Source: Antedon mediterranea | Taxonomy: Eukaryota > Echinodermata > Crinoidea > Comatulida > Antedonidae | Direction: 5' to 3' | DNA: 64,000 nucleotides | NCBI RefSeq assembly: GCF_964355755.1 | Contig: NC_092670.1 | Coordinates: 30,305,795-30,369,794 of the forward strand | Shown: positions 44,000-56,084 of the stretch, one piece after another | Position numbering within the stretch: position 1 is the stretch's first letter | How the letters are laid out: every line of letters starts with the position of its first letter | Made by a program: the position numbers and the translations under genes | The notes under the pieces: generated by a model | What the model was told of the DNA's origin: nothing | Database searches by the model: none | Seen by the model: only the letters and a program-made list of their open reading frames with translations

Positions 44000-46900
44000 A
44001 GTACAGGAAAACTATGAAATATGGTTGAAAAAATTGCAACAGAATTTATTTCACCACAATGCATTTCTATAAGGTCCCTATATGAACATATTAAAAGTCT
44101 AGAAAAATCCAGGTAGGGGAAATAGGTTTTTTTAAACAAAATGGCCGCCAATGTCGAAAATGCCTAAAAAGGACAAAAAACATAAATAGTAGATCTAATT
44201 CAATTTAATAATCAACTTTATAGCGGTTTTTACAATGATTTTTATATTTCTTTACAGTTTTGAAGATCTGAACTACAATATACACATTATTTTAAGTGCT
44301 GTTATTAGAAAATGGCTGCAAAACAAATGTTTAAGTATCTAGATATATCCCTATTGTTATAATATATAAAACGCAGTCCTTCCTATGCTTAATGCATAGG
44401 ATTACGGTGTCTAATAATAAATCAGTTCATTTACATTTGTACTGTTATAACAATATATTACAACATTGGTGGTACCAGTGGGGAGGGGTATAGGGATGGG
44501 AGATCATATGGGAAGGGTGAGGGAGTCTGTCCGGCCCCCCCATCCCCTCTCCCCAATTGGCTATTTTTGGGAGTATATGTAGACAATATGATGATATTTC
44601 CTAATATAAAACAATACCCCATTGAGTGCTGTTTCAAGGATTTTCATTTTTAAAAGTGACTAAAACTACCCTTTACTGGTATAATATTGTCGGAACTTCT
44701 GGGTGCGCTCCCATTGATGGCCCAGCCAATTGATGCTAGCTGCGCTCTCCCCCCCCCAGCCCCCTTAACGGGAAAATCCTTGTACCATCACTGGACTACA
44801 ATCTATTACCGTATTTATTCGGATAAATGCTACATTTAGAAAAATCGAACAAACTCCCCCATAAGACATCATTTTGAATAACCTACACCAGCGCACCCCC
44901 TCCCCTGCCCCCATCGGACATCATTTTGAATTTATTTCGTCGAATGTACGACCCGCCACATTCATATTATACATAATATTGTGTTTTAACACATCTCTAT
45001 TTGTAATAGAATTCACTGAATGACATGATGGTGTTGTATTTGTTCATATCTAAAGGGTGTATTTATTTGATTATACATGTTACCACATTACACCCACAAA
45101 AATAAACGCCTCTCCGAATAAACTCCTCACAACGATTACACGCCCCCACTACCCTCCTTAAAAATCAACCACCAAGGGCATTTATTCAAATAAATGCGGT
45201 AATTTCACTTTCATCTTGTCAGTATCTCATCCTCCATATATTGGTGGGGAATTGAGCATGTGCTGATGCCGTGGCATTCTTAAAAAATAGTGGAGCAGCA
45301 GTCCAACCCATATTTTCTGCAACTGCAATTCATTTTACTACAACCTTATTTACAGGTACATCTAATCAACTTTAATAGTTTCTCTGGTGCTGGTAGTAAA
45401 TTTGTCATCAATACTTTCCATCCCTAGTTTGTGGGTTGAAGAGTATTTCCTATCCACTGCTATACCTGGTAATAAAGACTCACGAAATAACATTTTGCAG
45501 CAAGGGAATAGATTTGCTTTTTGCAACTTTCTCAAAGAAAAGTAGTCTCCATTGACTTCCCTCCATATATAGCTACCAATGCCAAATTCCTGATGCAATG
45601 TTTTCTTTTTTTTGGAAACTGTTTGGTTTACAAAATTTGACATACAACTCCAACTGTGATGATTTTCCAGCTTTTCCTAAACCAAATTTACTTACGGCCC
45701 ATAATTATATAAACACAAGAGTTTACTTTGCCTTCACATAACGTAACAAACATACATGGTACATAATAAATGTCTTGAAATGTTGCTGTTTCGGGCCAAG
45801 AGGTTTGATGTAGCAAACAGTGGGCAGTGAGATGAAGGTTTCTGAGTAGTCTAGCAGTGTGTATGGAGTCGATGAAGTAAAAGAGGGCTGCAGGAAAAGT
45901 ACAAGGTTCTTTTTCAACAAATGATGCATTGTGTATGACTGTCTCACATAGCCATCAATGATGAAATAGTATATGTGAAGGAATGTGCACTGCTTCTCTA
46001 TTGATGAATATGGTTGATTTTGACCCATGTGTAATAATATGTTCTTTCCTCTTAAATTAATATTCTGTCACGGTTGCTTCATTCATTGATTTAATACTGT
46101 ATGTTCTCGATGGGGGAGCACTGTGAATGCATGTAAAGTCTTTCCTTGGTGTGAAGCTCTGTAAAAATTAATTTGCTTTTTATACATGGAATCCAGGGAT
46201 GTGATACTACATCCCATCTATTTGGTGTTAATCTTAAAAAGTCATAACACCTGGGCAGTAGTATGCTTATAAACTCTGTAAAACCAAACGTCTTAAAAAA
46301 AAAAGAATCCATCGCCTCAGAGGAATTGGCATTGGTAGCGCTATGGAGGAATACGTTCTGGGAGAAAGTAGCAAAAAGCAAAACAGCACTTGAAATAAAG
46401 TCTATTCCCCCCAACAACAAATGCTGCAAAATGTCATTCCCTGCGTGTATATTACCATGGTACAGCAGTGGATAGAAAATACTCTTCAACCGACAGACTG
46501 GGGGATGGAAAGTTACAAATGGCGTGATGTGTCCATTGATGACAAATTTACCACCAGTTACCACTGTTTGTGACGAATACCACGGCATCATCAGCACATG
46601 CTTAATTCCTACCTATAGACAGAGGATGATAACTGGACAATGAAAATGAATGGATTAATAGATTGTAAGATTGTATAATTCTATTGTAAATGAACTGTTT
46701 TATTAGACACCGTAGTCCTGCATTATAATGCATAGGACTACGTTGTCTATTATTATAACCGTGGTGATATCTTGATACTTAAATTTGTGTTTTTGCTGCT
46801 AAATAGCACTTAAATTAATATGTATATTGCAGTTTAAATGTTTGACACTAAAGAGATATAAAAAGCATTATAAAAACTGCTATCAAGTGGTAATTAGATA

Positions 46901-47106
46901 TACAATATATGTTTTATGTTCATTTTTAGACATTTTTCACCATTGGCGGCCATTTTGTTTAAAAAAACCTATTTCCCCTACCTGGATTTTTCTAGACTTT
47001 TAGTATGTTCATATAGGAACCTTATAGAAATGCATTGTGGTGAAAAAAATTCTGTTGCAATTTTTTCAACCTTTTACTGATTCTGAGCATATCTTTCATG
47101 TACTAC
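44000..47106. mobile_element. 3.1-kb long inverted repeat with duplicated coding-like remnants
   Basis: Outer arms (about 44000-44440 and 46685-47106) share in inverted orientation TTGAAAAAATTGCAACAGAA, ATTTCCCCTACCTGGATTTT on the right arm, and a GGATTACGGTGTCTAATAA-like block. Inside, 45362-45643 (minus) and 46264-46597 (plus) are related and inverted. Both contain GATGACAAATTTAC and a GTGGATAGAAAATACTCTTC-like stretch, with protein frames including SIDDKFTTS. These frames are interrupted and unrecognised. A MITE (44806-45202) is nested. Ends and any target duplication are unresolved. Confidence 0.7.
44806..45202. mobile_element. MITE with TTACCGTATTTATTCGGATA ends
   Basis: About 397 bp. 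The right end AATAAATGCGGTAA is the imperfect reverse complement of the left. The interior is rich in CCCCC and repeats ACATCATTTTGAAT. A related fragment (AATAAACTCC...TTATTCAAATAAAT) lies at about 48889-48935. Confidence 0.7.
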
Positions 47107-47626
47107 TGATACATTTTAAAGTTTAAAAGACTCCTACAGCTATAACATCCTGTGTGGACATGATTTTGGTTTATTGCAATATGCTGTAACAACCTGTAGG
47201 AAATGAGCACTCAAAGTATTAGCAGCGTTCACACATACTAGAGTTAAGTGTGCATATAACAATAGTTAAGCTTACATACACAGCTGTTTCATATGTTTGT
47301 AACAAACTTATGATGGTTATCTATAGGCTATAAAGTTAACTTTGCAGATAACAGAATAAAAACCAAACATATATCAATCAATATTAATGAGAGGTTTTTT
47401 TAGTGTTTAGGAAATTGATTCATGAAACCTAAAAGCTACCAAATCCAGAACAAAACACTGCATTACGTTTACCAGCAAGGTGCATAGATCGGCTAGTACA
47501 TAACTCACAGGTGTTCTCAGTTATGTGGGCATCTAACTAGACAACAAATGTAATGTTTCCTCGCTCTGGATTCTCTAGCAAAGTGATCTGTGTTGGACAA
47601 TCCTAAATATGAAGCCTCTGTTCTAA

Positions 47627-50600
47627 TTACATTTGGTAACATATGGCCAATTTACGATTTTTATCATCATTGAACAGTAACTGTTTGGTGTGGCTGTAAT
47701 TTGATTGCCTCACATTATGAGCGTCAAATTTGATCTGTTGTTTCTTGATATGATTATTCAAATCATATCCAAATTACAATCAACGTAAATGATCTTGTGA
47801 TCTGTTAACTCTCTCTTATAACTTTTATGGGTTTTGAGAGGTGCATCCAATGCAAGTTTGACTCTGCTAGGTTTTGAAATGTAAGCTTTTACAATGGGGT
47901 TGTATCAGATGTTTATTTGGTGTATTTGCTTTTGAATTCAAAACAAGCTAAACCAAATTGATACCATTAGAAAAAAGAGCATGTAAACATGAGCTTAAGT
48001 TTCAGAGTCCAATATCAAAGCAATTCTAAACAGTTATTGGAAGGATTAATACTAAAGCGTTTTTCAACACTTACCTGTGGACTCTTGCTGTAGTCTGAGG
48101 GGGAGGCAGAGGTGTATTGCTATTGGCGGGATGACTGCTACTCCAGTGGGTGTGTCCTGTGTAGCCTGGGATATTTGCTCGTCTGTAAAATTTAAATTTA
48201 AGGTTAGAAAGTGAGGACCATTTCACTAAAAAATGTAAACCTGTGACTCACTGCCTACTGAATTACACATATGTGTGGATAACTTTCTTCCCCCTTCATG
48301 TTGTACACTTTAAAGTGCACACAAGTCAGATGTGTACACTGCACCTCTAGTTTTAAGTCACTATTCGAGAAGACTAATTGTTCTACCACCAGAACCATCG
48401 TTCACGAGAGCATTGAACTTGTGCCGATGGTATGGCTATGGATTGTGGTGCCCCTGTAACCCCTCGGCCACTCGACTCAGGTGGACATACATTCAATTTG
48501 CTAAATATGTACCTGGCTGTGTCTGTATATCTTGGTTTTGCAGTTCTTAGTACAGTTTGTGGAATATAAAATACTCTTGGATTATCTTGTTCACCTGGTG
48601 TTCCCAAATAACCACTGTAATTTGGTATGTGATTAACTTTGCAGTATGGGCTACAGCTGAAAGAAAAAACGTAATACAATGCAGACATACAGAAAAATAA
48701 ACAATTGGTTTTTTTCTCCAGCTCTATAATTATGCAATATGCTATTGTATGTATGAAAGGCCTGTATATAGTGTTCTAGAAAGTAGGCTAAAGAAGGTTA
48801 TGTAAAAAGTTGATATGTAAATTATTTCATTCTTGTAAGTGAATTGTTATAGAATTTTCATTGAATGCCATGTAGCAGGTTTCCCTCGAATAAACTCCTT
48901 CCTAAAAACTAAGGTGTGTTTATTCAAATAAATATGACAGGTTTCTGTAATGTGCTTACAATTCTACTGGACCAGTAAAGTGATATCCATCTCGTATTTG
49001 AAACTTATCCCATGTTCCTTCTAGACTCTGATAACCATGCGCAGTTGGTGCGTAGCGTTTATTCTCATTAAATCGGTGTGACACCAAGTCAGATTGTCGT
49101 TCAACTGTGGATGCTGGTGGTAGAACCTTGGGAGCTAGCATTGAATCCCAATCTACTTCTTCATATGCTCTGTAAATTTTCAAACCAAAAGTGGTTAGCG
49201 GCAGATCCAAATGGTGGCATTAACCCCTACATATCACAATTTATTTCATGTTTGAATATACCTTTTACACTTACAGTATTTTACTGTTTAAGCTATGACC
49301 AATTGATTGACCAATTATTAACCCAATCAGGGCCTAACTCTCAAGATTAAGAACCTTTTTCCTTCTCATACTTGTACTGTAGTGTCTCTCTTTTACCAAT
49401 CTGCCCCTAATAGTGTTTAGTATTGAAAAAAGAATATGATTGCAAAAAAACCATCAAAGTGTTCAAGCTGCACCTATTAAAATAATGAAAAGTTTCAATT
49501 TTGTTTTTTAAAGAATTGACAATATACCTTTGTGTAGAGGAAGTGTAGCAATATCTATGAGCGGCTTTATCTTTCCAATCAGGGACTCTATCCACAGCCT
49601 GTTGAAACAGAATGATAACAAGATGAATACTGTTGATATGGACTGATGGTAAATACTGCATGACACACTGTGGGCCAATTTAACAACTGTACAAGCTAAA
49701 ATCACTGTTCAGTGTTTTGCACACGTTTTAAACTACTGGTGGCAGTGGCGGATCCAGGATTTTGAAATAGGGGGCCCCATGGCCTACAAGTAGTGAAATG
49801 AAGTTCTGAACTTAATTTGATGTCCTATCTTTTGCATTACAATTTGTGAAATTTAAAGGGGCCCAGGCCGGCTCCAACTCCTCCTCCCCCTGCCCCTTGG
49901 TGGATCTAGAAAATAATTTTACCAAATATAGTATTAACATTTATTTATTATTTCAACCACCTTTAACAAAGTGTGGTCCATCTAAATGAAACTGATCAAA
50001 AGACCCCCACAAATAATATATAATTATTTAATCTCTTATTTTTATACAATGTTGACAGACCAGAATGTTAATCTTGAAAGATATAATAGTGACTGTAGAT
50101 TACACAAGTTACTATTTGACATTTTGATAATTCAATACAGTATACTGCAAAAACACTGCATGTGGCAATCAATGTTTATAGACAGTCAGTGTAGAATCTA
50201 ATCTAGCTTTTACAATTGATTATATTGATCTTTAATAGATATTTTATAAATAGTTATAGCTCTATTGATTCTATTCTTTTATATATAGACACACCGCACA
50301 ATACAGTTAGCTTATTCTACCATAAATATATTAATTGTCCAAGTTTAACTTTTAAAACTATAAACATACTGTGTATTTTTTTTACTACAAAAGGACTACT
50401 TACATTGGCTAGTCCTTTAATCGATAATGTTGATAATCTATTTTGTATTCTTTCTTGTTCTTTTTCAACTTCTCGTGGATCTCGGTCACTGGTCCATCCT
50501 GCAATTAACACGATAACCATTAGGGTATAGTAGACTTCATAGATTATATTTTGAACTAAAGCTTACATACACATCAAAGTTTATTATGTGACAACAAAAT

Positions 50601-52093
50601 TTGATGTGCCCATATATGGACATAATGATTATCTATCGAAATTGTGTTCTTCAAGTTTATTTTGACAACGTCATCGTACCAAAAAATTAGAACATGGTGT
50701 AGTTCCCGTAATTTCACCTATGTTACACTGTATATAGATATACAGTACACTGTACTGTATGACACTTAATAGGCACCAATCAGCACCATAAGCATATATG
50801 CATCAGGTAATAGGATTGCATAAATCAATATTTTGCAGTCATATTTAACATACGTGCATGTTTTAAAAAAAATTAAATATCAGTAAAATTTAAAAAAATT
50901 ATCACCTATAATTCGTCAAAGTGACGAATAAAATTCTAGTTTATTGTTGATATTGTAGACAGAGCGTAACAATGTTCATTCAAATGATTTCATCTCAGTT
51001 ATTTGAGACTCTTTTCGTCCCTTGACCAAATGATACTTTGTTGTTTTTTGTTTTGTTTTTATACATATGTTGAATGTTTGTTGATTTTGGTCAAAATATA
51101 TGTTGAATTGACAAAAACTGACTAAAAAGGCCGCTATTTACCAGGGAGGAAAACTGTACCCAGGTTTAAATTTAAAGGAAGTCCTCCTTGGATTTGCTAC
51201 CCCACATCTCTTCTTAATTCAATGCATGCAGACAGATTTATGGAAGATATTACCACTGTTTTCTTTTGTGAATATTATAATTGGTTTTTTTCTCTTACCT
51301 CTGGTACCTTAGATCCCCTGGAACAAAGTTCAAATCCTGTCAGATGCCAGGATTTGGTTCTCATGACAGAACTCCACCCACAAAGACTTGTAATAAGACT
51401 TTGTTTGTGTATAATACTATCTTGTGTTTGTCTTTGTGGTTATTTTAAGGGGGAGGGCCGCTTTATTAGCCACTATTAATGAGCCTTAACAGCCTTGTCT
51501 CCAAACTGTCATAAAATATAATCTTTATTTACAGTACCTCCTAATTTTGCTCGGATCCAAACATCACTAATTTTTCTACCAGACCAATTTCCTGGCTCAC
51601 TCCTGAATCTAGTAATTTCCCCCTCACAATTAGCTCCTAGATGCGGGGATGTATATGACCGTTTAATAGTTAGATCTTCCCGCCATTTTCCTGGTGGTAT
51701 GCGGTCTCTATGTTCAGACGACTTTGATGGTTGCGGAGTCATTGGCGTCACATTGTTTGGTGGATTATCAATTGCTTGCATAGATGGTATATCCCTGATA
51801 CCGGTGCTACGATCAACATCCGCGGACGCAGAGATAAATCCACTTGTAGGATCTATAATGGGTACATTATCCCGGGCTGGTGCAAGGGTGTCATCATTGT
51901 ACTTAACAAATCCTACATTTCGTGTATCTTGAAAACTATCAAAGTCAAATTTCCCTCTTAATTTAGGGAATTTCATTTGTCGTATACGTCTGCTTTGTGA
52001 AATCTGTTGCCCAATGTTGCTGCCAGCATTCGTGTCTGGTTGTAGGTGCAATCTGAGGTCTCCCTCTGGCCTTTTCAGCATCGTTGCTGTCAT
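47627..52093 (-). CDS. Probable sperm/axonemal microtubule inner protein (SPMIP7/SPATA48-like)
   Basis: A minus-strand gene. Coding exons in order: 52093-51538, 50498-50404, 49598-49528, 49169-48960, 48656-48513, 48182-48075 and, tentatively, 47693-47627. All junctions are GT-AG and keep phase, giving about 416 residues. It starts MTATMLKRPEGDLRLHL; a downstream ATG at residue 5 is possible. The first 185 residues are Pro/Ser/Thr-rich and probably disordered. The later part is aromatic-rich with KVNHIPNYSGYLG (from about residue 317) and NIPGYTGHTHW (from about 362). Paired IPxYxGY/H motifs are common in proteins that line sperm and ciliary doublet microtubules, and the length is close to SPMIP7/SPATA48 (about 400). 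No signal peptide or membrane segment was seen. The motifs and splicing are observed; the family assignment is inference from memory. The last exon (ending ...LAICYQM) is the least certain part. Confidence 0.72.
49745..49915. repeat. GTGGCGGATCCAGGATTTTG repeat
   Basis: It begins GTGGCGGATCCAGGATTTTG and ends near GGTGGATCTAGAAAATAAT, weakly inverted, with GGGGCCC-rich flanks. A diverged relative (GGATCCAGAATTTTGAAATA) occurs at about 58229-58260. It lies in an intron of the microtubule protein gene. Confidence 0.5.
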
Positions 52094-52840
52094 TTTTTAT
52101 TTATGGTCCTCCTATCTATTGATACGTTTCGGTAAATCTGTAATATAAATTTCGTTTGAATAAAAAAAAAAATAAAATCAGAAAAAAATGAAGTGCAAGG
52201 CAACTCAGGCTGAAATCAGACTGGAACTCCCTTCTTAAATCTGTAGTAGAGGCTACACCAATTAATCATTTCAAAACATTATTGGAGAGACACTAGTCTG
52301 ACCACCATAAATGATGTTCTGTCCTTACGTTGAGTATAAACAGAGGGACACACAGGCTTGCCCAAGATATATATACACTTTTAAAATAAGCCTAAAACTC
52401 ACTAAATAAATACGAATAAGCCTAGCCTAAGTATAGTAACTTTCTAGTAGGCTAAGGCCTAATACATAGTTATATACAACGTCTAACTGGTTTGTTGCAG
52501 CTCAATTTATTATTTAACTCCTAAAGAAACTTACCGAATACACATGTGATCATTCAATCATAATTAATCTTATTGACAAAACATAATATTTCAATAATGT
52601 AATCAATCAACCTCGGAATCAACCTACACTGCTCATCTATTATCGTATAACACCTTGCTTAACTGTATGTGCTTATCAACAGCGTCTGGTTGCTATGTAC
52701 TTCAATGATAATTGAACTTAACTCCGCCCAATTATTTTAAATCAATCAAGCATGAAATAAGGTACTTAAAATAGAGGGCAGTAGACTTTTATTTCACTAA
52801 CTGTATAGTTATTATAAAAACTCAGGTTTCAATATTATAT
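52094..52840 (-). other. 5' flank of the microtubule-protein gene
   Basis: Upstream of the minus-strand ATG. AT-rich with a few TAGGCCTA-like motifs. The promoter probably lies here, but no element could be fixed. Confidence 0.4.
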
Positions 52841-55080
52841 ATCTAGCCAGCTATGTCCCAGGAGGACACATTCATTAATAAGCTGTTTCATAGCGGTAGC
52901 TTTAGTATCTAAGGCTGACAGTTTGTGAATTTGGAAACTCGACTATAATTTATAGGTAGCTGCTGGACCCAAAAAACGTCTGGGAGAAGAGAGTCTATAT
53001 GAAAGCCTTTGCTGATAATACAGTATTATTGAGATGTAGACGGAAATCTGTAAAATCTTGTTTAATAAATAATAACTTCGTTTTTGCTGTCAACCAGGCC
53101 GGTATTATAATAAGTCACTGTCAAATAATCAATCGATAATGGTCAAAACTTTATTTTGGCTCTGTCAACATAAAGGGAAGTATTTACAATGACTTTCTTT
53201 TTTATGACTGTCAATCTAGGCCAATGTTAGTATAATTCAAAATGAAACTCCAACCTCTCTAATCAAAAGATTGAACTCGAAAACGGACCGTTTTTTTGAA
53301 TTGGGTATGTTGAAACATTTCAATATTCATTTAAAAAAGTACATTAATTATGGTATTGATCAGTGGCTATAGAGGCGTAAAAACCCTCGGTCAATATCAT
53401 GTAAAATGCACTGTGGAAGGGTCATTATTAAGACTGCAAAATTGGGCTTATCAACAAATAAATACTTTCGTTCAAAATGTAAAATCAAGGCTGAAAAATT
53501 GGGCTTATCAACAACAAAATATTTTATTATTAGACGCGATAACATCAAGGATAATCAGTATAATTATTAATATAGCCACTGTTACTAGTTTTATTCTACA
53601 TGCTAAAGTAAATAAAAATCCACTAGAAAACAAGCAAGTCTGAATGTTATGCTTATTAGCCATTCTATGTTTGTTACTGTAGGCCTATGATTATTTGCAA
53701 TGTCCACATATTATTTCCGTGGGCATATCCATAGTGTATCACTCACAAAAAAGACGTGTGAGGTTCTTTCTTTAGATTTTGAAGAATGATTTGTGTTACA
53801 GTTCACACAAGAGTCAAATGCTCAAGATATCAGCTAACGCCATGGGACCCTTGGCTTATCAATGAATAATAAATACAGTACTACTTTCGTTCAATTGAAA
53901 TCGGAATCTGACCGTTTCATTAAATTGGGTGTGATTAGGCCTAAACATATAATAATTTATTAAAAAGGTACAATAAAAACAAATGCATCAGAGGCGTAAA
54001 GAACCCACGGTCAATATCATGTAAAATGTATATGGTATAAGCACTGTGGAAGGGGTCATTATTATTAAACTGGAAAATTCGGCTTATCAACAAATAAATA
54101 CTTTCATTTAAAATTTAAAATAAGAATGCAAAATTGGGCTTATCAACAAATAAATACTTTCGTTCAAAATGTAAAATAAGACTGCACAATTGGGCTTTAT
54201 CAACAAATAAAATACTTTTTTTCAAAATGTAAAATTAGGACTGGAAAATTTGGCTTATAAACAAATAAATACTTTTTTTCAAAATGTAAAATTAAGACTG
54301 GAAAATTGGGCTTATAAACAAATAAATACTTCCGTTCAAAATGTAAGAAAACATTTTTTAAATATAATCCTTAAGCTTTGTCTATACTATCAAACTAAAT
54401 ATGATTATGATGTGCCCATATTATATAGACATGACGATGTCATATCACTACGATATTCGGGCATATCACTACCATATTTGGGCACATCACACTTTTTTTG
54501 TTAAACTAGTTGGGACAGTGTAGACACAGAACTATGTGATCGAAACATAAGTCGGAATTGGACTGACGCGATTGATTTAATTGGGTATTTTTATTAATGT
54601 AATGATTCATTAAAAACTATAATACCGATACGCGTTTGGTATTGATCAATGGTGCAAAAAACCCTGAGAAATAATGTTATAACGCGATTTGGTGATAGCT
54701 TAGCAATAATACAACCCATATACTATTATTATAAATACCTATTACAAATCCATTCATATAACTTTTGATCGCGAACCGAAAATGTATAAATGTTATTCTA
54801 CAGACAGTAATTATATATTCAAAAGCCATATTATTATTATTATCAATACCTAAATGCGATAGTAATAACCACATACATTATTCCCAATACAAGTTTGTGC
54901 GTTTAATTCTAGAAAGAAACGACTGTGCTGACAGGCCAATGACATAAATCACAAGTAAAGTCCCAATTGTTCACTTGCGTTTTGATTGGCCGACCTATTA
55001 TATTAGATTAATGAAGACTGTTCTTACAACTGCCCAGTCAAAAAGTTACGCGGCGTTTTTTGTAAGAAATATTTCTTGTT
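52840..55080 (-). mobile_element. Host repeat C with 600-bp and 56-bp tandem repeats inside
   Basis: In reverse orientation. Its right-type end at about 52840-53010 (CTATAATTTATAGGTAGCTG and GCTGGACCCAAAAAACGTCT on the plus strand) matches 16480-16640 and 42190-42360. A left-type end at about 55045-55075 (GGCGTTTTTTGTAAGAAATA) matches the starts of copies A and B over about 30 bp. The interior is different: about three diverged ~640-bp tandem units containing GGCGTAAA...CCCTCGGTCAATATCATG, and runs of a ~56-bp unit with TTGGGCTTATCAACAAATAA at 53430-53530 and 54070-54350. Confidence 0.6.
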
Positions 55081-56084
55081 TAAGTTTTACAATTTCAAAA
55101 ATTCAACAACAAACAAAAAGTGACAATTTTCATTTCATCAATGCTTTAACATTCTAACCATTTATAGGCAAGTGACCTGTTTTTAATAAATGTTTACTGT
55201 TGGACAAATTTTTTATAAATGTGTATTATAATAATAATTTATTAAAAGCTACACTTTTGAAACAGGGCACTTCTTGAATAAATGTGCGTCCAGATTAAGT
55301 AAAATAAAAGTTACAGAAAAGAAAAGATTTAACAATATATTTACAGGGGAAATATTTTTTTGTTAAAAAATAATATAAATTATGTACAAAATATAAATTA
55401 TGTACAAAATATTAAAAAATATAACATTAACAAAAGTAGTTAAAAAAAACCAATTTCTTGTTTCTCACCCCTCGTCTTTTTCCATGCACGTTTGGTGAAA
55501 CCTTTACAGAATCTATCGAATGCAACTCACATATTCGTAGGATTCGATGGAAGACAAGTACAGTGAACCAAGAACATACATTAATTGTTGATTTATTGTT
55601 CCATTATTAAATTGGTTTCAAATTTCACATTGCATTCGATAGACTTTGCTCGAGCATTGTCAATTCCTCCATTCTAATATTCTGGGGCACAGGACATGAG
55701 AGAGATGCGGCGCCTATAACTTGGATCTTAGAATTACATACATAGGGTAGCCTACATATACCGTCATTATTGCTTGAAGTACGTCTGTTTCGTTTAGATC
55801 GCAATTAAAAAAAAATATACTTGCGCTTTCGAAGTAACTATAATTAATATATGGCAGGGGGTTTCTTTAACAATTTATAGTCCTGAATTTGGTGAGTTAG
55901 TGTTGTCACCTTAAATTACACGAAACTGCCAATTAAACAATTTTTGTTAAAAAATAATATAAATTATTTATTATAAATGAATTTATAAATTCCCTATTAT
56001 TAATTAACCATCATTGGATGGACGAGTGCGTCATATGGTTGAAACGCACGTGTGATAACGAGCTAGCTGCTGCTGCATCGCACG
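55081..56084. other. Intergenic, no gene seen
   Basis: AT-rich. A small inverted pair containing ATCGAATGCAA lies at about 55513-55640. No coding sequence was recognised. Confidence 0.4.

Noticed and set aside
46091-46597. 168-residue open frame on the minus strand
   Set aside because: It lies antisense to a fragment related to 45362-45643 within a long inverted repeat. No recognisable domain, and the related copy is interrupted.
44000-47106. Terminal exon of the microtubule-protein gene
   Set aside because: The open frames here do not begin at acceptors in the needed phase and belong to the inverted repeat. The short exon at 47627-47693 fits phase and acceptor better.
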